Shown in pieces: positions 29,245 through 39,790 of a DNA stretch of 64,000 bases. Each line of letters starts with the position of its first letter. Within the stretch, counting starts at the first letter, position 1. Source of the DNA: Aquabacterium sp. NJ1 (GTDB lineage Bacteria; Pseudomonadota; Gammaproteobacteria; Burkholderiales; Burkholderiaceae_C); assembly GCF_000768065.1 (NCBI RefSeq), contig NZ_JRKM01000001.1:1426001-1490000 (forward strand), read 5' to 3'. Both the position numbers and the translations under genes were made by a program. The notes under the pieces were generated by a model. That model saw only the letters and a list, made by a program, of their open reading frames with translations, had not been told where the DNA came from and did no database searches.

Positions 29245-29997
29245 ATGTCGATTCGCCTGGCCGCCGTGACGCTGGCCCTGATCCTGTTGAACGCTCAGGC
29301 CGAAGCGGCCCGCGTGGTGGGCTATGTGCGCGATGCAGCCACGCAGCGCTACCTCTACACCGAGGTGCATGAGCAGAACCTCGCGCCGGACGGCTCGGTG
29401 CAGACGGGCGTCACCACCTACTTCGACGCCCAGGGCCGCGAGATCGCGCGCAAGACGCTGGACTACCGCGGCAACCGCACGGTGCCCATCTACCGCATGG
29501 ACATCCCGGCCGTGCGCTACGCCGAAGGCATCAGCAGCAACACCCCTCAGGCCCTCGTGTTCAAACGCGATGGCGACAAGGAAGAACGCAAGGCGCTGCC
29601 GCTGGACGATGGCCTGGTTGCGGCAGATGCGGGCTTCAACCAGTTGCTGCAGGACCAGCTGGAGGCCATCCGCAAGGGTGACACGGTCAAGTTCGGGTTG
29701 ATCGTGGCCGGCCACACCAACCGTTATGGCTTTCGCGCCAGGAAGGTTGACGAGCAAAAGCTCGATGGGCAGACGGTCTTGCGGGTGCTGGTGGAGCCCG
29801 ACTCCCTGCTGCGACTGGTGGTGCCGGCCATTGCCCTGAGCTACGAGCCCAGGACGAAACGCCTGTTGAGCTACCAGGGCGTATCCAACATCATCGACCC
29901 GGACACCGGCAAGGTCTACAAGCAGATCAGCATCAGCTATGGCGGCACGCCACCTGCCGATGCGCGCCTGCCGGCCATCGCGGTAGAAGCTCGCTGA
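29245..29997 (+). CDS. exported protein of unknown function
   Basis: A 250-residue protein with a signal peptide (about 1-21, ending AEA), so it is probably periplasmic. I do not recognise the family. The mature chain is rich in beta-strand-like, Tyr/Arg-containing segments (GYVRDAATQRYLYTEVHEQ, VTTYFDAQGREIARKTLDY, YGFRARKV), with no cysteines or obvious catalytic motif. The succession of short beta-hairpin-like repeats suggests a beta-rich, possibly lipid-contacting fold; that is a guess. It is followed 180 bases later by another exported, START-domain protein, which may be a functional neighbour. Confidence 0.7.
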   Translation: MSIRLAAVTLALILLNAQAEAARVVGYVRDAATQRYLYTEVHEQNLAPDGSVQTGVTTYFDAQGREIARKTLDYRGNRTVPIYRMDIPAVRYAEGISSNTPQALVFKRDGDKEERKALPLDDGLVAADAGFNQLLQDQLEAIRKGDTVKFGLIVAGHTNRYGFRARKVDEQKLDGQTVLRVLVEPDSLLRLVVPAIALSYEPRTKRLLSYQGVSNIIDPDTGKVYKQISISYGGTPPADARLPAIAVEAR

Positions 29998-30177
29998 CGG
30001 CCAGGCCTAGCCAGGCGGCGCAACACGTTGCGACCCGGCACAACACGGGGCTGGATGCGGCGCAGGTCGCCAAAGGCTCCCTGACGGGCCTCAGCGTTTG
30101 CGCGAGCTCAAACCTGCTGGCGCCTGTCGACTTAAGCTGCGCCAACCCGGGGTCTCAACTCGGGATGGAGACGCCCC

Positions 30178-30879
30178 ATGGCCAAGCCCTTGCGCGCAAC
30201 GATCACGGCCGTCAGCCTCGCCGGCCTGATGCTGCCGGCCCATGCAGGCAACGAATGGGAGCCCGTCCGGCAAGGCCAGGGGCGCGAAGACATCGGCACC
30301 TGGGTACGCAGTGTCGATGGCATGGCCGTCAAGGCCTTCAAAGGCGTGACCGAGGTGCACCAGACCACCTTGACCGTGCTGGCACTGCTCGCCGACATCC
30401 CCGGCCTGAGCCACTGGGTGTACCAGTGCCAGAGCAGCATCCAGCCCGACCAGTACAGCGCCGACCACACGTACGCGCGCTTCAAGGGCATCTGGCCCGC
30501 ATCCGACCGGGATGTGCTGTTTCGTTCGACCGTGACGCAGCAAGCCGATGGTTCGGTGCTGGTGGACTCCTTGCAGGTGGAGGGCTACCCACCGCAGGAT
30601 GGCTTTGTGCGCATGCCCTATCTGCACAACACCTTCCGCCTGGTGCCGCTCAAGGGGCAGTGGACGCGGGTGGAGTTCGAGACGCAGGTGGACCTGGGTG
30701 GCCTGGTGCCCACCTGGCTGGCCAATGCCGTGTCGACCAAGGCGCCTTTGGTGACGCTGGAAGGGCTCAAGGCACAAGTGGGCCAGGCGCGCTATCAGAT
30801 CAAGTCGGTTCAGGACTTGCCGGCCTATTATCACAAGGGCAAGTTGATCGACCTGCCTGCCTGGCACCTGCAGCCGTGA
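30178..30879 (+). CDS. exported START-domain lipid-binding protein
   Basis: A 233-residue protein with a signal peptide (about 1-23, ending AHA) followed by a START-like domain (about 35-225). Recognisable features are VKAFKGVTEVHQTTLTVLALL, the W-P-x-SDRDVLF segment common to START proteins, and the C-terminal helix region WLANAVSTKAPLVTLEGLK that closes the hydrophobic pocket. START domains bind sterols or phospholipids; bacterial exported members are poorly characterised. GGAG lies just upstream of the ATG. It is convergent with the hybrid kinase gene. Confidence 0.8.
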   Translation: MAKPLRATITAVSLAGLMLPAHAGNEWEPVRQGQGREDIGTWVRSVDGMAVKAFKGVTEVHQTTLTVLALLADIPGLSHWVYQCQSSIQPDQYSADHTYARFKGIWPASDRDVLFRSTVTQQADGSVLVDSLQVEGYPPQDGFVRMPYLHNTFRLVPLKGQWTRVEFETQVDLGGLVPTWLANAVSTKAPLVTLEGLKAQVGQARYQIKSVQDLPAYYHKGKLIDLPAWHLQP

Positions 30880-30912
30880 GTGGTTTGCGGGGTGGCATCA
30901 GGGCGGTATCGG

Positions 30913-30929
30913 GGCGGCATCAAGCCGCC
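30913..30929. terminator. short GC-rich hairpin at convergent gene ends
   Basis: GGCGGC / GCCGCC with an ATCAA loop covers the stop codon of the hybrid kinase and lies about 34 bases past the START-gene stop. It has no T-run and is only a weak terminator candidate. Confidence 0.35.
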
Positions 30930-33634
30930 ATCAGGTTGTCGATGCCGGCGAGCACCTGGTTGATTTCGCGCGACAACTCACCCAGCGCCTGCTCGATGAC
31001 CTCGGGAGAAGCCTGAGCCTGCACGTCCGCCCTCAACTGTTGACACGCCTGTGAGACCCCCAGCGCACCCAGCGTCGCCGCCACGCCGTGCATGGTGTGC
31101 AACATGCGTTCAACCGTGCCTTGGTCTCCATGCACGTAGGCCAGGCGCCAGTCACGCACGAAGTCCCGCTCGCGTTGCGCGAACATCCGCAGCATGCGCA
31201 TGTACAGCGCGTCGTTGTTGAGCGTGCGGGCGCGGCCCAGGGCCATGTCCAGGCCTGGCAAGGCGGTCGGGCTGGCGGCCGCCTGCAGCACTGCGGCCTG
31301 GCCGTCAGCGTGGTGTCGGGCACTGGCCCAACGGCTCAGCGCCCGGTAGAGATCCTCCACGTCGATGGGCTTGGCCACATGGTCGTTCATGCCGGCAGCC
31401 AGGGCCTTTTCGCGGTCACCCAGCAAGGCATTGGCCGTCATGGCGATCACGGGCAGCTCACGCCAGGCGGGGTTCTCGCGGATGCGCCGGGTCGCGGTGT
31501 AGCCATCCATGCCGGGCATCTGGCAGTCCATCAACACCATGTCGAAGTGCTGCTCGCCCAGTTGCTGCAGCGCGCTTTGCCCATCGCGGGCCACGGTCAC
31601 CGAGATGCCCACACGCTGCAACAACTCGATGGCCAGCTCCTGGTTGATCTCGTTGTCTTCGGCCAGCAGCACGCGCAAGCCACGCAAGCGGGCCTGGTGA
31701 TCAGGCAAGGCCGGCCTGGCTTCCAACGCCACCGCGGCATCGGCCCTGGGCTGCAAGACGCGCTGGCAGGCATCGTGCAGCGAAGACGGTGTCACCGGCT
31801 TGGTCAGGATGGCCCGCACCTCGACCCGCTCCTGCCGCATGCGCCGCAATACTTCGTCGCGACTGAAGGCCGTCACCATCAGCACCTGGGGCCGGTCATG
31901 CCCGGCCTGGATCAGGCGGCGTGCACAACCGACGCCATCGAGGCCCGGCATCTTCCAGTCCAGCAAGACGAGCTGGAACGGCCTGCCCGCGTCCCTGGCA
32001 TCGTTGACCATGCGCAGCGCCTGTTCGCCATCGTGGGCCTCGTCGACCTGGAAGCCCAGGTGCACGGCCATGTTGACCAGCACCTGGCGAGCCGCGGCGT
32101 TGTCGTCCACCACAAGCAGGCGCCCGCCGGCAGGCCAGGGCAAGGCGCTGGCCTGGGCCGCTGCTGCGGTGGCCAGGTTCAGGCGCAGGTTGAAATAGAA
32201 GGTGCTGCCTTGGCCCTCGTGGCTGTCCACCTCGATGCTGGAGCCCATCATGCGCACCAGGCGCTGGCTGATGGCCAGGCCCAGGCCGGTACCACCAAAG
32301 CGCCGCGCGGTGGACATCTCGGCCTGTGTGAAGGGCGTGAACAAGCGCGCTTGCTGGGCCTCGCTCATGCCCAGGCCGGTGTCTTTCACCCAGAAGCGCA
32401 AGACGATGGCACCGGCACTGCGCTCGACCTCGTCCACCCCCACGATGACCTCGCCCTGGCTGGTGAACTTCACCGCGTTGGACGCCAGGTTCACCAGCAC
32501 CTGGTGCAATCGCAAGGGATCGCCCATGAACCGGTCAGGCAGCTCGGGCGACTGCACGATCAGCAGCTCCAGGTTCTTCTCTTCTGCCTTCAGGCCGATG
32601 AGGTCGGCCAGGCCACCGAGCAAGTCGTTGAGGCTGAATTCGACCGACTCGATGTCCAGCTTGCCCGCCTCGATCTTGGAGAAGTCCAGGATGTCGTTGA
32701 TGATGCCCAGCAGCAACTTGGCCGAGGTGTGCACCTTCTGGACGTAGTTGCGCTGCCGCTCATCCAGCCCGCTTTGCAGCGCCAGCTCGGACATGCCGAT
32801 GATGGCGTTCATCGGTGTGCGGATCTCGTGGCTCATGTTCGCCAGGAACTCGCTCTTGGCCTCGTTGGCCAGCACGGCCGCTTCCTTCTCGATGGTCAGT
32901 TGCTGGCTGCGCGACTCGACCTCGCGCCGCTTGCCGATCTCGTTCATCAGGGACAGGCGCATGCCGTTGATGGATTCGACCAGCGCGTCGATCTCGTCCG
33001 GCCTGTGCGCCTGGCGCTGGGGCAGCATCAGCGGGGTGTCGAGGTTGTCGATGGACAGGCGCGAAGAGAACACGGCGATCCGCGTAAGGTGGCGCGTGAT
33101 CAGCAGGCGCATGCCCATGATGAGGGCAAAGGCCAGGATGGTGGTGCGCACGACCTCGGCCACCACGATGGTGAAGGCCGTCTCTTTCAGGCGCGCATAC
33201 AAGCCCGCCAGCGACACTTCGACCCGCAGCTGGCCAATGGGCTGATGCTGATCGGGGTGCAAAGGATCGGTGTAGATCAGGGGGTAGACATGGCTGAGCG
33301 TGGGGGCACCAAAACGCACCGCCTCGGACTGCGCCTGCGCATGCCCCATGGGCTTGACCTGGAAAGGCAGGTCGCCGATGACACCGGCATAGGTGATGTC
33401 GGGCAACTGGGCGATGCCTTCAAGCTGTTTTTCGATCAGTGGCTGATCCAGCAGCCAGACATTGGCCGTCAGGGTCGGCACATGGCTGAACTCGATCTGG
33501 CGCAGGTTGTCCTGTACGGCACGCAAGCCCGCGCGGTAGCCCCCGTAGATCTGGTACGCGGCGGCCAGCAAGGCAATGATCAGGCTGATCGTGAGGACCA
33601 GCACGGTCATGCGGCGCGTGATGGAGTAGGTCAT
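30920..33634 (-). CDS. four-part hybrid sensor histidine kinase (HK-REC-REC-HPt)
   Basis: A 904-residue membrane phosphorelay protein. Two membrane helices (about 8-28 and 155-178) flank a periplasmic sensor of about 125 residues with no recognised family. A HAMP-like region follows, then HisKA with phospho-acceptor H269 ([12 protein letters not shown]) and a HATPase domain (NASNAVKF-type N box, [16 protein letters not shown]). The first receiver domain has [11 protein letters not shown], the second has [11 protein letters not shown] and [11 protein letters not shown], and a C-terminal HPt domain carries [14 protein letters not shown]. The whole His-Asp-His relay is in one chain, so a separate response regulator must take the output; none is adjacent. 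The upstream gene, 13 bases away, encodes an exported solute-binding protein that probably feeds it a signal. Confidence 0.92.
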   Translation of the reverse strand: MTYSITRRMTVLVLTISLIIALLAAAYQIYGGYRAGLRAVQDNLRQIEFSHVPTLTANVWLLDQPLIEKQLEGIAQLPDITYAGVIGDLPFQVKPMGHAQAQSEAVRFGAPTLSHVYPLIYTDPLHPDQHQPIGQLRVEVSLAGLYARLKETAFTIVVAEVVRTTILAFALIMGMRLLITRHLTRIAVFSSRLSIDNLDTPLMLPQRQAHRPDEIDALVESINGMRLSLMNEIGKRREVESRSQQLTIEKEAAVLANEAKSEFLANMSHEIRTPMNAIIGMSELALQSGLDERQRNYVQKVHTSAKLLLGIINDILDFSKIEAGKLDIESVEFSLNDLLGGLADLIGLKAEEKNLELLIVQSPELPDRFMGDPLRLHQVLVNLASNAVKFTSQGEVIVGVDEVERSAGAIVLRFWVKDTGLGMSEAQQARLFTPFTQAEMSTARRFGGTGLGLAISQRLVRMMGSSIEVDSHEGQGSTFYFNLRLNLATAAAAQASALPWPAGGRLLVVDDNAAARQVLVNMAVHLGFQVDEAHDGEQALRMVNDARDAGRPFQLVLLDWKMPGLDGVGCARRLIQAGHDRPQVLMVTAFSRDEVLRRMRQERVEVRAILTKPVTPSSLHDACQRVLQPRADAAVALEARPALPDHQARLRGLRVLLAEDNEINQELAIELLQRVGISVTVARDGQSALQQLGEQHFDMVLMDCQMPGMDGYTATRRIRENPAWRELPVIAMTANALLGDREKALAAGMNDHVAKPIDVEDLYRALSRWASARHHADGQAAVLQAAASPTALPGLDMALGRARTLNNDALYMRMLRMFAQRERDFVRDWRLAYVHGDQGTVERMLHTMHGVAATLGALGVSQACQQLRADVQAQASPEVIEQALGELSREINQVLAGIDNLMAA

Positions 33635-33647
33635 ACAGCCAGACTCC

Positions 33648-34409
33648 TCACGGCTGCAGTTCTTGCTTGAACGCCCGCATCATGCGGTCATAGTCACCGT
33701 TGGCCTTGATGGCCTGCAGGCCCTTCTCGAACACCTCGGACATGCGCTTGCCATCGGGGTGCGTGCGCGAAAAACTCACCCAGAAACTGTCCATCCGGAT
33801 GGCGCCCAAGCGTTTGATCTGCCCCTTCAGTGCCGGCTCGGACTTGATGCGGTAGTAGCCCGGCATGGTGTTGAGCAGGATGTAGTTCACCCGCCGGGCC
33901 ACCAGCATCTTGACCAGGTTGCCGTCGGAGGTGGCACTGAGCTTGAAGATGCGCGGGTTCTGCATGAAATCCGTCGGGTAGGTGTAGCCGATGGTCACCC
34001 CGACGGTCTGCCCCTCCAGATCCTTTTGTGTCAGTTCGCGAACGGGCGCGTCGGCACGACCGAAGATGGCCAGTTCTTCCCGGAACAAGGGTGTGGGGTG
34101 CCAGTAGAACCGGTCCTTGTTGACCCTGGTTCGGGTGGTGTCGAAGCAACCGACCACGCGGCCCTTTTCCGCGTAGTGCAGGCAACGCGAGAACGGCACG
34201 ACCTCGAAGCGGACGTCCACGTCCTGCGTCTTGAACGCTGCCTTGACCAGCGCCGGCGCCAGACCCTCCGGGCCGGAGCGGTCCGCGCGCATCGCGGAGT
34301 AAGGCGCCCAGTCGTCTTCGGCCGCCACGGTGACCACCTCGGTGGCCATCGCGCTGGCACACAGTCCCGCCCACACCAGCAGCATCGACCATGTTGTCCG
34401 AATACCCAT
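33648..34409 (-). CDS. periplasmic solute-binding protein (SBP_bac_3 type), likely sensor partner of the kinase
   Basis: A 253-residue family 3 extracellular solute-binding protein. The start at 34409 has AGGAGG upstream and gives a signal peptide ending SAMA. Family segments are [35 protein letters not shown] and the C-terminal [21 protein letters not shown]. Such proteins usually bind amino acids or small organic ions. No ABC permease or ATPase gene is next to it; it sits one base after the Ada-like gene and 13 bases before the hybrid kinase. The most economical reading is that it presents its ligand to the kinase rather than to a transporter. Confidence 0.87.
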   Translation of the reverse strand: MGIRTTWSMLLVWAGLCASAMATEVVTVAAEDDWAPYSAMRADRSGPEGLAPALVKAAFKTQDVDVRFEVVPFSRCLHYAEKGRVVGCFDTTRTRVNKDRFYWHPTPLFREELAIFGRADAPVRELTQKDLEGQTVGVTIGYTYPTDFMQNPRIFKLSATSDGNLVKMLVARRVNYILLNTMPGYYRIKSEPALKGQIKRLGAIRMDSFWVSFSRTHPDGKRMSEVFEKGLQAIKANGDYDRMMRAFKQELQP

Positions 34410-34410
34410 C

Positions 34411-35262
34411 TCAGGCCTCCTGAGCGGCCACTTTAGCGCTTTCCTCCGCTTCTCGATACAACAGGATACGTTTTCGCTCGATGCCCCAACGGTAGCCCGA
34501 TAAAGCGCCATCGTGGCGGACCACGCGGTGGCAGGGGATGGCCACGGCCAGCGGGTTGGCAGCACAGGCGCCGGCCACCGCCCGCACGGCTTGCGGCGAG
34601 CCGATGCGCCTGGCGATCTCCGTGTAGCTGACCGTCTGGCCCGCTGGTATGCCCCGTAGGGCTTGCCACACGCGTTGCTGGAAAGCGGTGCCGCGGATGT
34701 CCAGCGGCAGAGCCAGGCCCACCTGGGGGGACTCGATCAAGCCGACCACCTGGGCCACCCATTGCTCGAAACCGCGGTCGGCGCCGATGAGGCGGGCCGT
34801 GCGGAAGCGGTCTTGCAGATCGCAGACCAGCGCCTGCGGGTCGTCGCCCAGCAGGATGGCGCACACGCCTTGCGCACTGGCGGCCACCAGCACCGCCCCC
34901 AGCGAGCATTGCCCCACCGCGAAGCGGATGTCCTGCGACGCCCCGCCCGCCTTGAACTGGCTGGGCGTCATGCCCAGCACCGCCGTGGACTCTTCATAAA
35001 AACGCCCGCTGGACGAATAGCCGGCGTCATACATGGCCTGCGTCACCGCCGCGCCCTGCGCCAGTTGTTCGCGCACACGGCGAGCCCGCTGCGCGGCGGC
35101 ATAGGCGCGGGGCGTCAGCCCGGTGTGGGCCTTGAACACCCGCAACAGGCGGCTGGGCCCCATGCCGGCCATGGTGGCCAGCTCATCCAGGTGCGGCGGG
35201 GCGGCGGCGGCCTCGATGTACCGGCACAAGGCCACCACCATGTCTGTGTCTGCGTCCGACAT
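34411..35262 (-). CDS. Ada-like AraC regulator / O6-methylguanine-DNA methyltransferase lacking the Zn domain
   Basis: A 283-residue fusion of an AraC-type DNA-binding domain (about 5-105, with LDELATMAGMGPSRLLRVFKA) and a suicidal DNA alkyltransferase (about 110-275). The latter has the IPCHRVV active-site cysteine at C244, AVAGACAANP and YTEIARRIG. It removes methyl groups from O6-methylguanine. The N-terminal zinc domain of E. coli Ada, whose cysteine takes methyl groups from phosphotriesters and switches on transcription, is missing, so the regulatory trigger must differ. Its stop is followed one base later by the solute-binding protein start, forming one operon with that gene and the hybrid kinase. 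Confidence 0.9.
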   Translation of the reverse strand: MSDADTDMVVALCRYIEAAAAPPHLDELATMAGMGPSRLLRVFKAHTGLTPRAYAAAQRARRVREQLAQGAAVTQAMYDAGYSSSGRFYEESTAVLGMTPSQFKAGGASQDIRFAVGQCSLGAVLVAASAQGVCAILLGDDPQALVCDLQDRFRTARLIGADRGFEQWVAQVVGLIESPQVGLALPLDIRGTAFQQRVWQALRGIPAGQTVSYTEIARRIGSPQAVRAVAGACAANPLAVAIPCHRVVRHDGALSGYRWGIERKRILLYREAEESAKVAAQEA

Positions 35263-35459
35263 GTCGGTCAGAAAGTGTTGTGAAGGCCCTCACTGTAGCC
35301 ACATGCGAGGGCGGCCACACTCCGTTTTTGTCGTCCAGCCATGCACGCGCCCAAAATCGCCTGTTGGGCGGTCCGTGATGGTTGCGCACGGCAACGGCCC
35401 ACATTCGATTTGCAGAAATAACCTGGCGTTCGGTCAATCTGCGGCCATCATTTCACCTC

Positions 35460-36272
35460 ATGTCCACCCATCAATCCTCGCCCACTCTGACCGTCTGGAT
35501 CGCCCATCTCGACGAATGCGTGACACCAGGCGCACTGGCGGCCTGCAGCCGGTTGCTGACGCCGGCCGAAGCCGAGCGGGCCAGGCGCTTTCACTTCCAG
35601 CGTGACCGTGATCGCCATGTGGTGACGCGTGCCTTGCTGCGCACCGTGCTGGCCTCGATCGTGGGCGAGCACCCCGAGCAGTTGCAGTTCGCCACGGGGC
35701 CGCACGGCAAGCCCTTCCTCCAGCATGACAGCGACATCGGGCGCAGGCTCTCGTTCAGCCTGTCCCACACCGATGACCTCGTCATGCTCGGCGTGACACA
35801 GGATCACGCCTTGGGCATCGACGTTGAAAACACGACCCGGCTGGCCCCGCTGGACGTGGCGCACCGCCAATTCGCCGAAGTGGAAGTCAAGGCCTTTCAA
35901 GCGCTGACACAAGCGCAGCAGCAAACCGATCTGTTCTGGTCTTGCTGGACGCTCAAGGAAAGCCTGATCAAGGCGACCGGCGAAGGCCTGCACACCCCGC
36001 TGGACCGTTTCGGGTTCAGCTTTGACACGGACGATCGCGTCACGCTGCATGCCTCGCCAGGCACGGCCGAGGGCGCGGGGCACTGGTGGGTGGGCCAGTG
36101 GGCCCCCACCGAACACCATCTGGCCGCCTTGTGCATGGCCTGGCCAGCCGCGACCTCGCCGGACGGCACCCAGGCGCCTGCCGTGCGCGCGCGCCGCATC
36201 GTCCCGCTGCAAGGTGAAACCGATCTGTCGATCCAGTTCCTGCGCAGCACGACGGGGCGCCACCCCGCCTGA
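35460..36272 (+). CDS. Sfp-type 4'-phosphopantetheinyl transferase
   Basis: A 270-residue enzyme that moves the phosphopantetheine arm of coenzyme A onto the carrier-domain serine of peptide synthetases. The magnesium-binding motif GIDVEN (D121, E123) and the W-x2-KES motif (WTLKES, K166, E167) are both present, and the length is that of the Sfp/EntD-like class rather than the short AcpS class. ATG 35460 is chosen over the in-frame ATG at 35382 because conservation begins at TVWIAHLDE. It is divergent from the Ada-like gene and lies 212 bases upstream of the giant synthetase on the same strand, whose eight carrier domains it very probably activates. Confidence 0.93.
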   Translation: MSTHQSSPTLTVWIAHLDECVTPGALAACSRLLTPAEAERARRFHFQRDRDRHVVTRALLRTVLASIVGEHPEQLQFATGPHGKPFLQHDSDIGRRLSFSLSHTDDLVMLGVTQDHALGIDVENTTRLAPLDVAHRQFAEVEVKAFQALTQAQQQTDLFWSCWTLKESLIKATGEGLHTPLDRFGFSFDTDDRVTLHASPGTAEGAGHWWVGQWAPTEHHLAALCMAWPAATSPDGTQAPAVRARRIVPLQGETDLSIQFLRSTTGRHPA

Positions 36273-36370
36273 TCCAGGCACGCCCACCAATGCCCGGTGC
36301 GCCGCCCGGGGCATGTCGCGATTGAACCCCTATTTCCGGCCCATGGCGCCATGCCTCATGACAAACCCTC

Positions 36371-36404
36371 TGCAAAGATGACATGTATGTTTGTCAACAT
36401 TGCA
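36371..36404. promoter_or_regulatory. 34-bp imperfect inverted repeat upstream of the peptide synthetase
   Basis: Left arm TGCAAAGATGACA (36371-36383) and right arm TGTCAACATTGCA (36392-36404) are reverse complements at 11 of 13 positions around an 8-base AT-rich spacer. It lies between the phosphopantetheinyl transferase stop and the synthetase ATG, 80 bases before the latter. Low G+C arms without a T-run argue for a dimeric-regulator operator rather than a terminator. No clear -35/-10 pair was identified next to it. Confidence 0.5.
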
Positions 36405-36484
36405 GTGTCGCCCCCCTGAACGGCCTGCACACCCTCCCGCGCGACGCCCATTGATTGATTTGTGTGCGTCTTGGCTTCACGCGT

Positions 36485-39400
36485 ATGGATGGTTCTGTTG
36501 TCGATTCCTTCGAGCAAGTTGGACGTGCCTTGCCCGCCTTGATCCCCTTGTCTGCTGCACAAGGCGTGATCTGGCTGGATCAGATGGTGAACGCCGGCCT
36601 GCCCTGCTACCAGATCGGCATGTGCGTGGACATCCAGGGCCCATTGGATGTGGCGATCCTCAAGCGCGCGATCGAGCACGTTGCCCAGTGCCACGATGCC
36701 TTGCGGCTCGCGCTTGCGCCGGCGGACGCGGGCTCACCGGCATCCCAGGGGCAGCCTCAGTGGTGCGTGCTCGACACCGTGGCCGTGCACATGCCCGTGG
36801 TGGACCTGCGCGAACAGCCTGTGGCCGCCATGGCCGCCGAGCCTGGCCAACCAGACCGCGACCGTGCACTCGCCTTGGTGCAGCGCACATTCAGCAGCCC
36901 CGCCCCTTTGCACGCCGGCATCCCGCCCTGGGACATGCTGGTGGTGCGTTATGCCGAGGCGGGTTATCTCTGGATGCACCGCTACCACCATCTGGTCATC
37001 GACGGCTACGGTGTGCCCATGGCGGGGCAAGCCATGGTGGAGGCCTACAACCGGCTGCTGGCCGGCCAGTCGCTGGCTGGGCATGAGGCACCGTCCTACA
37101 CCGAGCTGCTACCGGCAGAGCAGGCCTACCGCACCTCTGCCCGCCACGACAAGGATCTGGCCTTCTGGCGCCAACGCTATGCCGTGCTGCCCCCGGCGCT
37201 GCTGCCGGCGCGCCATGCCCAGGCGTCTGGCGAAGCCCCCGGCAGCGGCAAACAGGTATGGCAACTGCCCCGCGCCCTGTACGACCAGGTGACGGCCCAT
37301 GCGGCCGCACGCGGGTTCACCGTTTCGCACTTCCTGCTGGCCCTGATCCACACGGGCCTGTCGCGCATGCACGCGGTCGACGAGATCGTCATCGGCGTGC
37401 CCGTGCACAACCGCACCACGCCGCGCCAGCGCCAGACCATCGGCATGTTCGCGTCGATGAACCCCATCGGCGTGCCGGTGGACCTGCAGCGGGACTTCAC
37501 CGCGCAGATGCAGGCCGTGGCCGATGAGCTGCGGCGCTGCCTGCGCCACCAGCGCCTGCCCATCGCCGACATCAACCGCGCGGTGCAACTCGGCGCCACG
37601 GGCCGGCGGCAGATCTTCGATGTGAGCTTCTCTTTCGAGGCCTTCGATGCAGATGTGAGCATGGGCCCTGCGCGCCCGCGCTTCTGGACGCTGCACAACG
37701 GCCATGAGCCAACACCCCTGGCCATCGCGGCCAAGGACTACCACCGTGATGAAGGCCTGCTGCTGGAGTTCGTCTTCAACCGGGCGCACCTGGATGAAGG
37801 CGAAGTACAACGCTTGATCGGGCGGCTGGAGACAGCCTGCCTGGCCGTGCTCGACGGCTTCCAGGGCCCGGTCGCCAGGCTGCCACTCATCCCGCAGGCC
37901 GAGGCCCATTTGCTGCAGCGCTTCAACGACACCAGCGTGCCGTTTGAGGATGATGTGGCCATCCACACGCTGTTCGAGCGCTGCGTGGCCCGGCATCCCG
38001 ATCGCATCGCGCTGGTGTGCGATGGCGCGCAACTCAGCTACGCCGACCTGGATGCCCGCGCCAATCAACTGGCCTGCCAGTTGCAGCAAGGATGTGTGCA
38101 AGCCAACAGCCTGGTGGCCATCGTCATGGGGCGCAGCACCGAGCTGGTGGTGGCCTTGCTGGGCGTGCTCAAGGCCGGTGCCGCCTACGTGCCGCTGGAC
38201 CCGGATCACCCCCAGGCACGCCAGGCCGAGTTGCTCGATGAAGTCTCGCCCAGCATGGTGCTGGTGCAGGAGGCCTGCCTGTCAGCCCTGCCTGATTGTG
38301 GCTACCCGATCATGGTGCTGCCACCGGCAAAGCCCGATGCAACCACCGAAGCGTTGCCACAGGCTTACCCCGCGGCAAGCGATGCATTTAGCGCACGCAG
38401 CCTGGCCTATGTCATCTTCACCTCGGGCTCCACAGGGCGCCCCAAGGGCGTGATGAACGAACACCGTGCCGTCGTCAACCGGCTGGTGTGGATGCAAAAG
38501 GCCTATGGGCTGGAAGCCGACGACAGCGTGCTCCAGAAGACCCCCTATGGCTTTGACGTGTCGGTCTGGGAGTTCTTCTGGCCCTTGACCACAGGTGCCA
38601 GGCTGATCATGGCCAGGCCCGACGGGCACCAGGACCCGGCCTACATCGCGCACGTGATCGAAAGCAGTGGAGTCACCACCGTGCACTTCGTGCCCTCGAT
38701 GCTGCAGGTTTTTCTGGCCGACCCGGCTGCGGCCCGCTGTACCGGCCTGCGCCGCGTGATCTGCAGCGGTGAGGCTCTGCCCTGGGCCCTGCAGCAGGAG
38801 GTGCTGTCGCGCTGGCCCGGCACACAGCTCCACAACCTGTATGGCCCCACGGAAGCGGCCATCGACGTCACGGCGTGGCCATGCCGCCCTGCGCCTGCGC
38901 CGCGTCCTGATCAACTGGTGCCCCGCGTGCCGCGTGTGCCCATCGGCAAGCCCATCGACAACATCCGCATCCACATCCTGGACGACCTGGGGCAAGTCGT
39001 GCCCATCGGGGTGCCGGGGGAGATCCACATCGGCGGTGTGGGTGTGGCGCGCGGCTATCTGGGGCAGCCCGAGCTGACGCAAGCGCGGTTCATCCCTGAT
39101 CCCTGGGCCAATTCATTGACCGGGCCATCGGCGCCCGACGCCCAGGGCAGCCGCCTGTACAAGACCGGCGACATCGGCTGCTGGCGCGAGGATGGGGCCA
39201 TCGACTACCTGGGGCGTGCAGACCACCAGGTCAAGATACGCGGCCAGCGCGTGGAGCTTGGCGAGATCGAGCACCATCTGCTCAAGCACCCTGGCGTCAG
39301 TGATGCGGTGGTGGTGGCTCACACCGCCGCAGCCGATGGCACACCGGGTGAGCAGCGCCTGGTGGCCTACGTCGTGCCCCAGGCAGGCACGCAGCACCAA

Positions 39401-39790
39401 GAGCTGATACCCAGCCTGCGAGCCACACTGCGCGCCACCCTGCCTGCCCACATGGTGCCCAGCGCCCTGGTGCAGCTGCCCGCCCTGCCGCTCAATGCCA
39501 ATGGCAAGCTGGACCGCAAGGCCCTGCCGGTCCCCACGGATGCCGACCTGGCCCATGCGACATTCGAAGCGCCACAAGGTGCACTGGAAGAAGCCGTGGC
39601 GACCGCATGGCGGGCGCTGCTGGGCGTCGAAACCCTGGGCCGGCACGACAACTTCTTCGACCTGGGCGGGCACTCGCTGCTGGCCATCCGCTTGAGCGAG
39701 CAACTGCGCACCATGGGTTGGCAGGCCGACATGCGCCTGGTGTTTGAAGCGCCCACGCTGGCCCGGTTCGCCCAAGCCTTGAGTGAACGT
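36485..39790 (+). other. NRPS module 1: starter-like C, serine A, T
   Basis: The N-terminal condensation domain ([15 protein letters not shown], active site HHLVIDG at residues 168-174) resembles the first domain of EntF and of acyl-accepting starter domains. The A domain is also EntF-like ([26 protein letters not shown]). The ten pocket residues read DVWHISLIDK, essentially the serine code. The carrier serine is S1064. An N-acyl or N-aryl serine is predicted. Confidence 0.85.

Noticed and set aside
36371-36404. The inverted repeat as a terminator of the phosphopantetheinyl transferase gene
   Set aside because: The arms are AT-rich and imperfect, and no T-run follows.
36485-39790. A catechol siderophore synthetase (enterobactin-like) because module 1 resembles EntF
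   Set aside because: Only module 1 is EntF-like. Seven further modules with hydrophobic codes, and no catechol or TonB genes in view, favour a lipopeptide; not excluded without downstream sequence.
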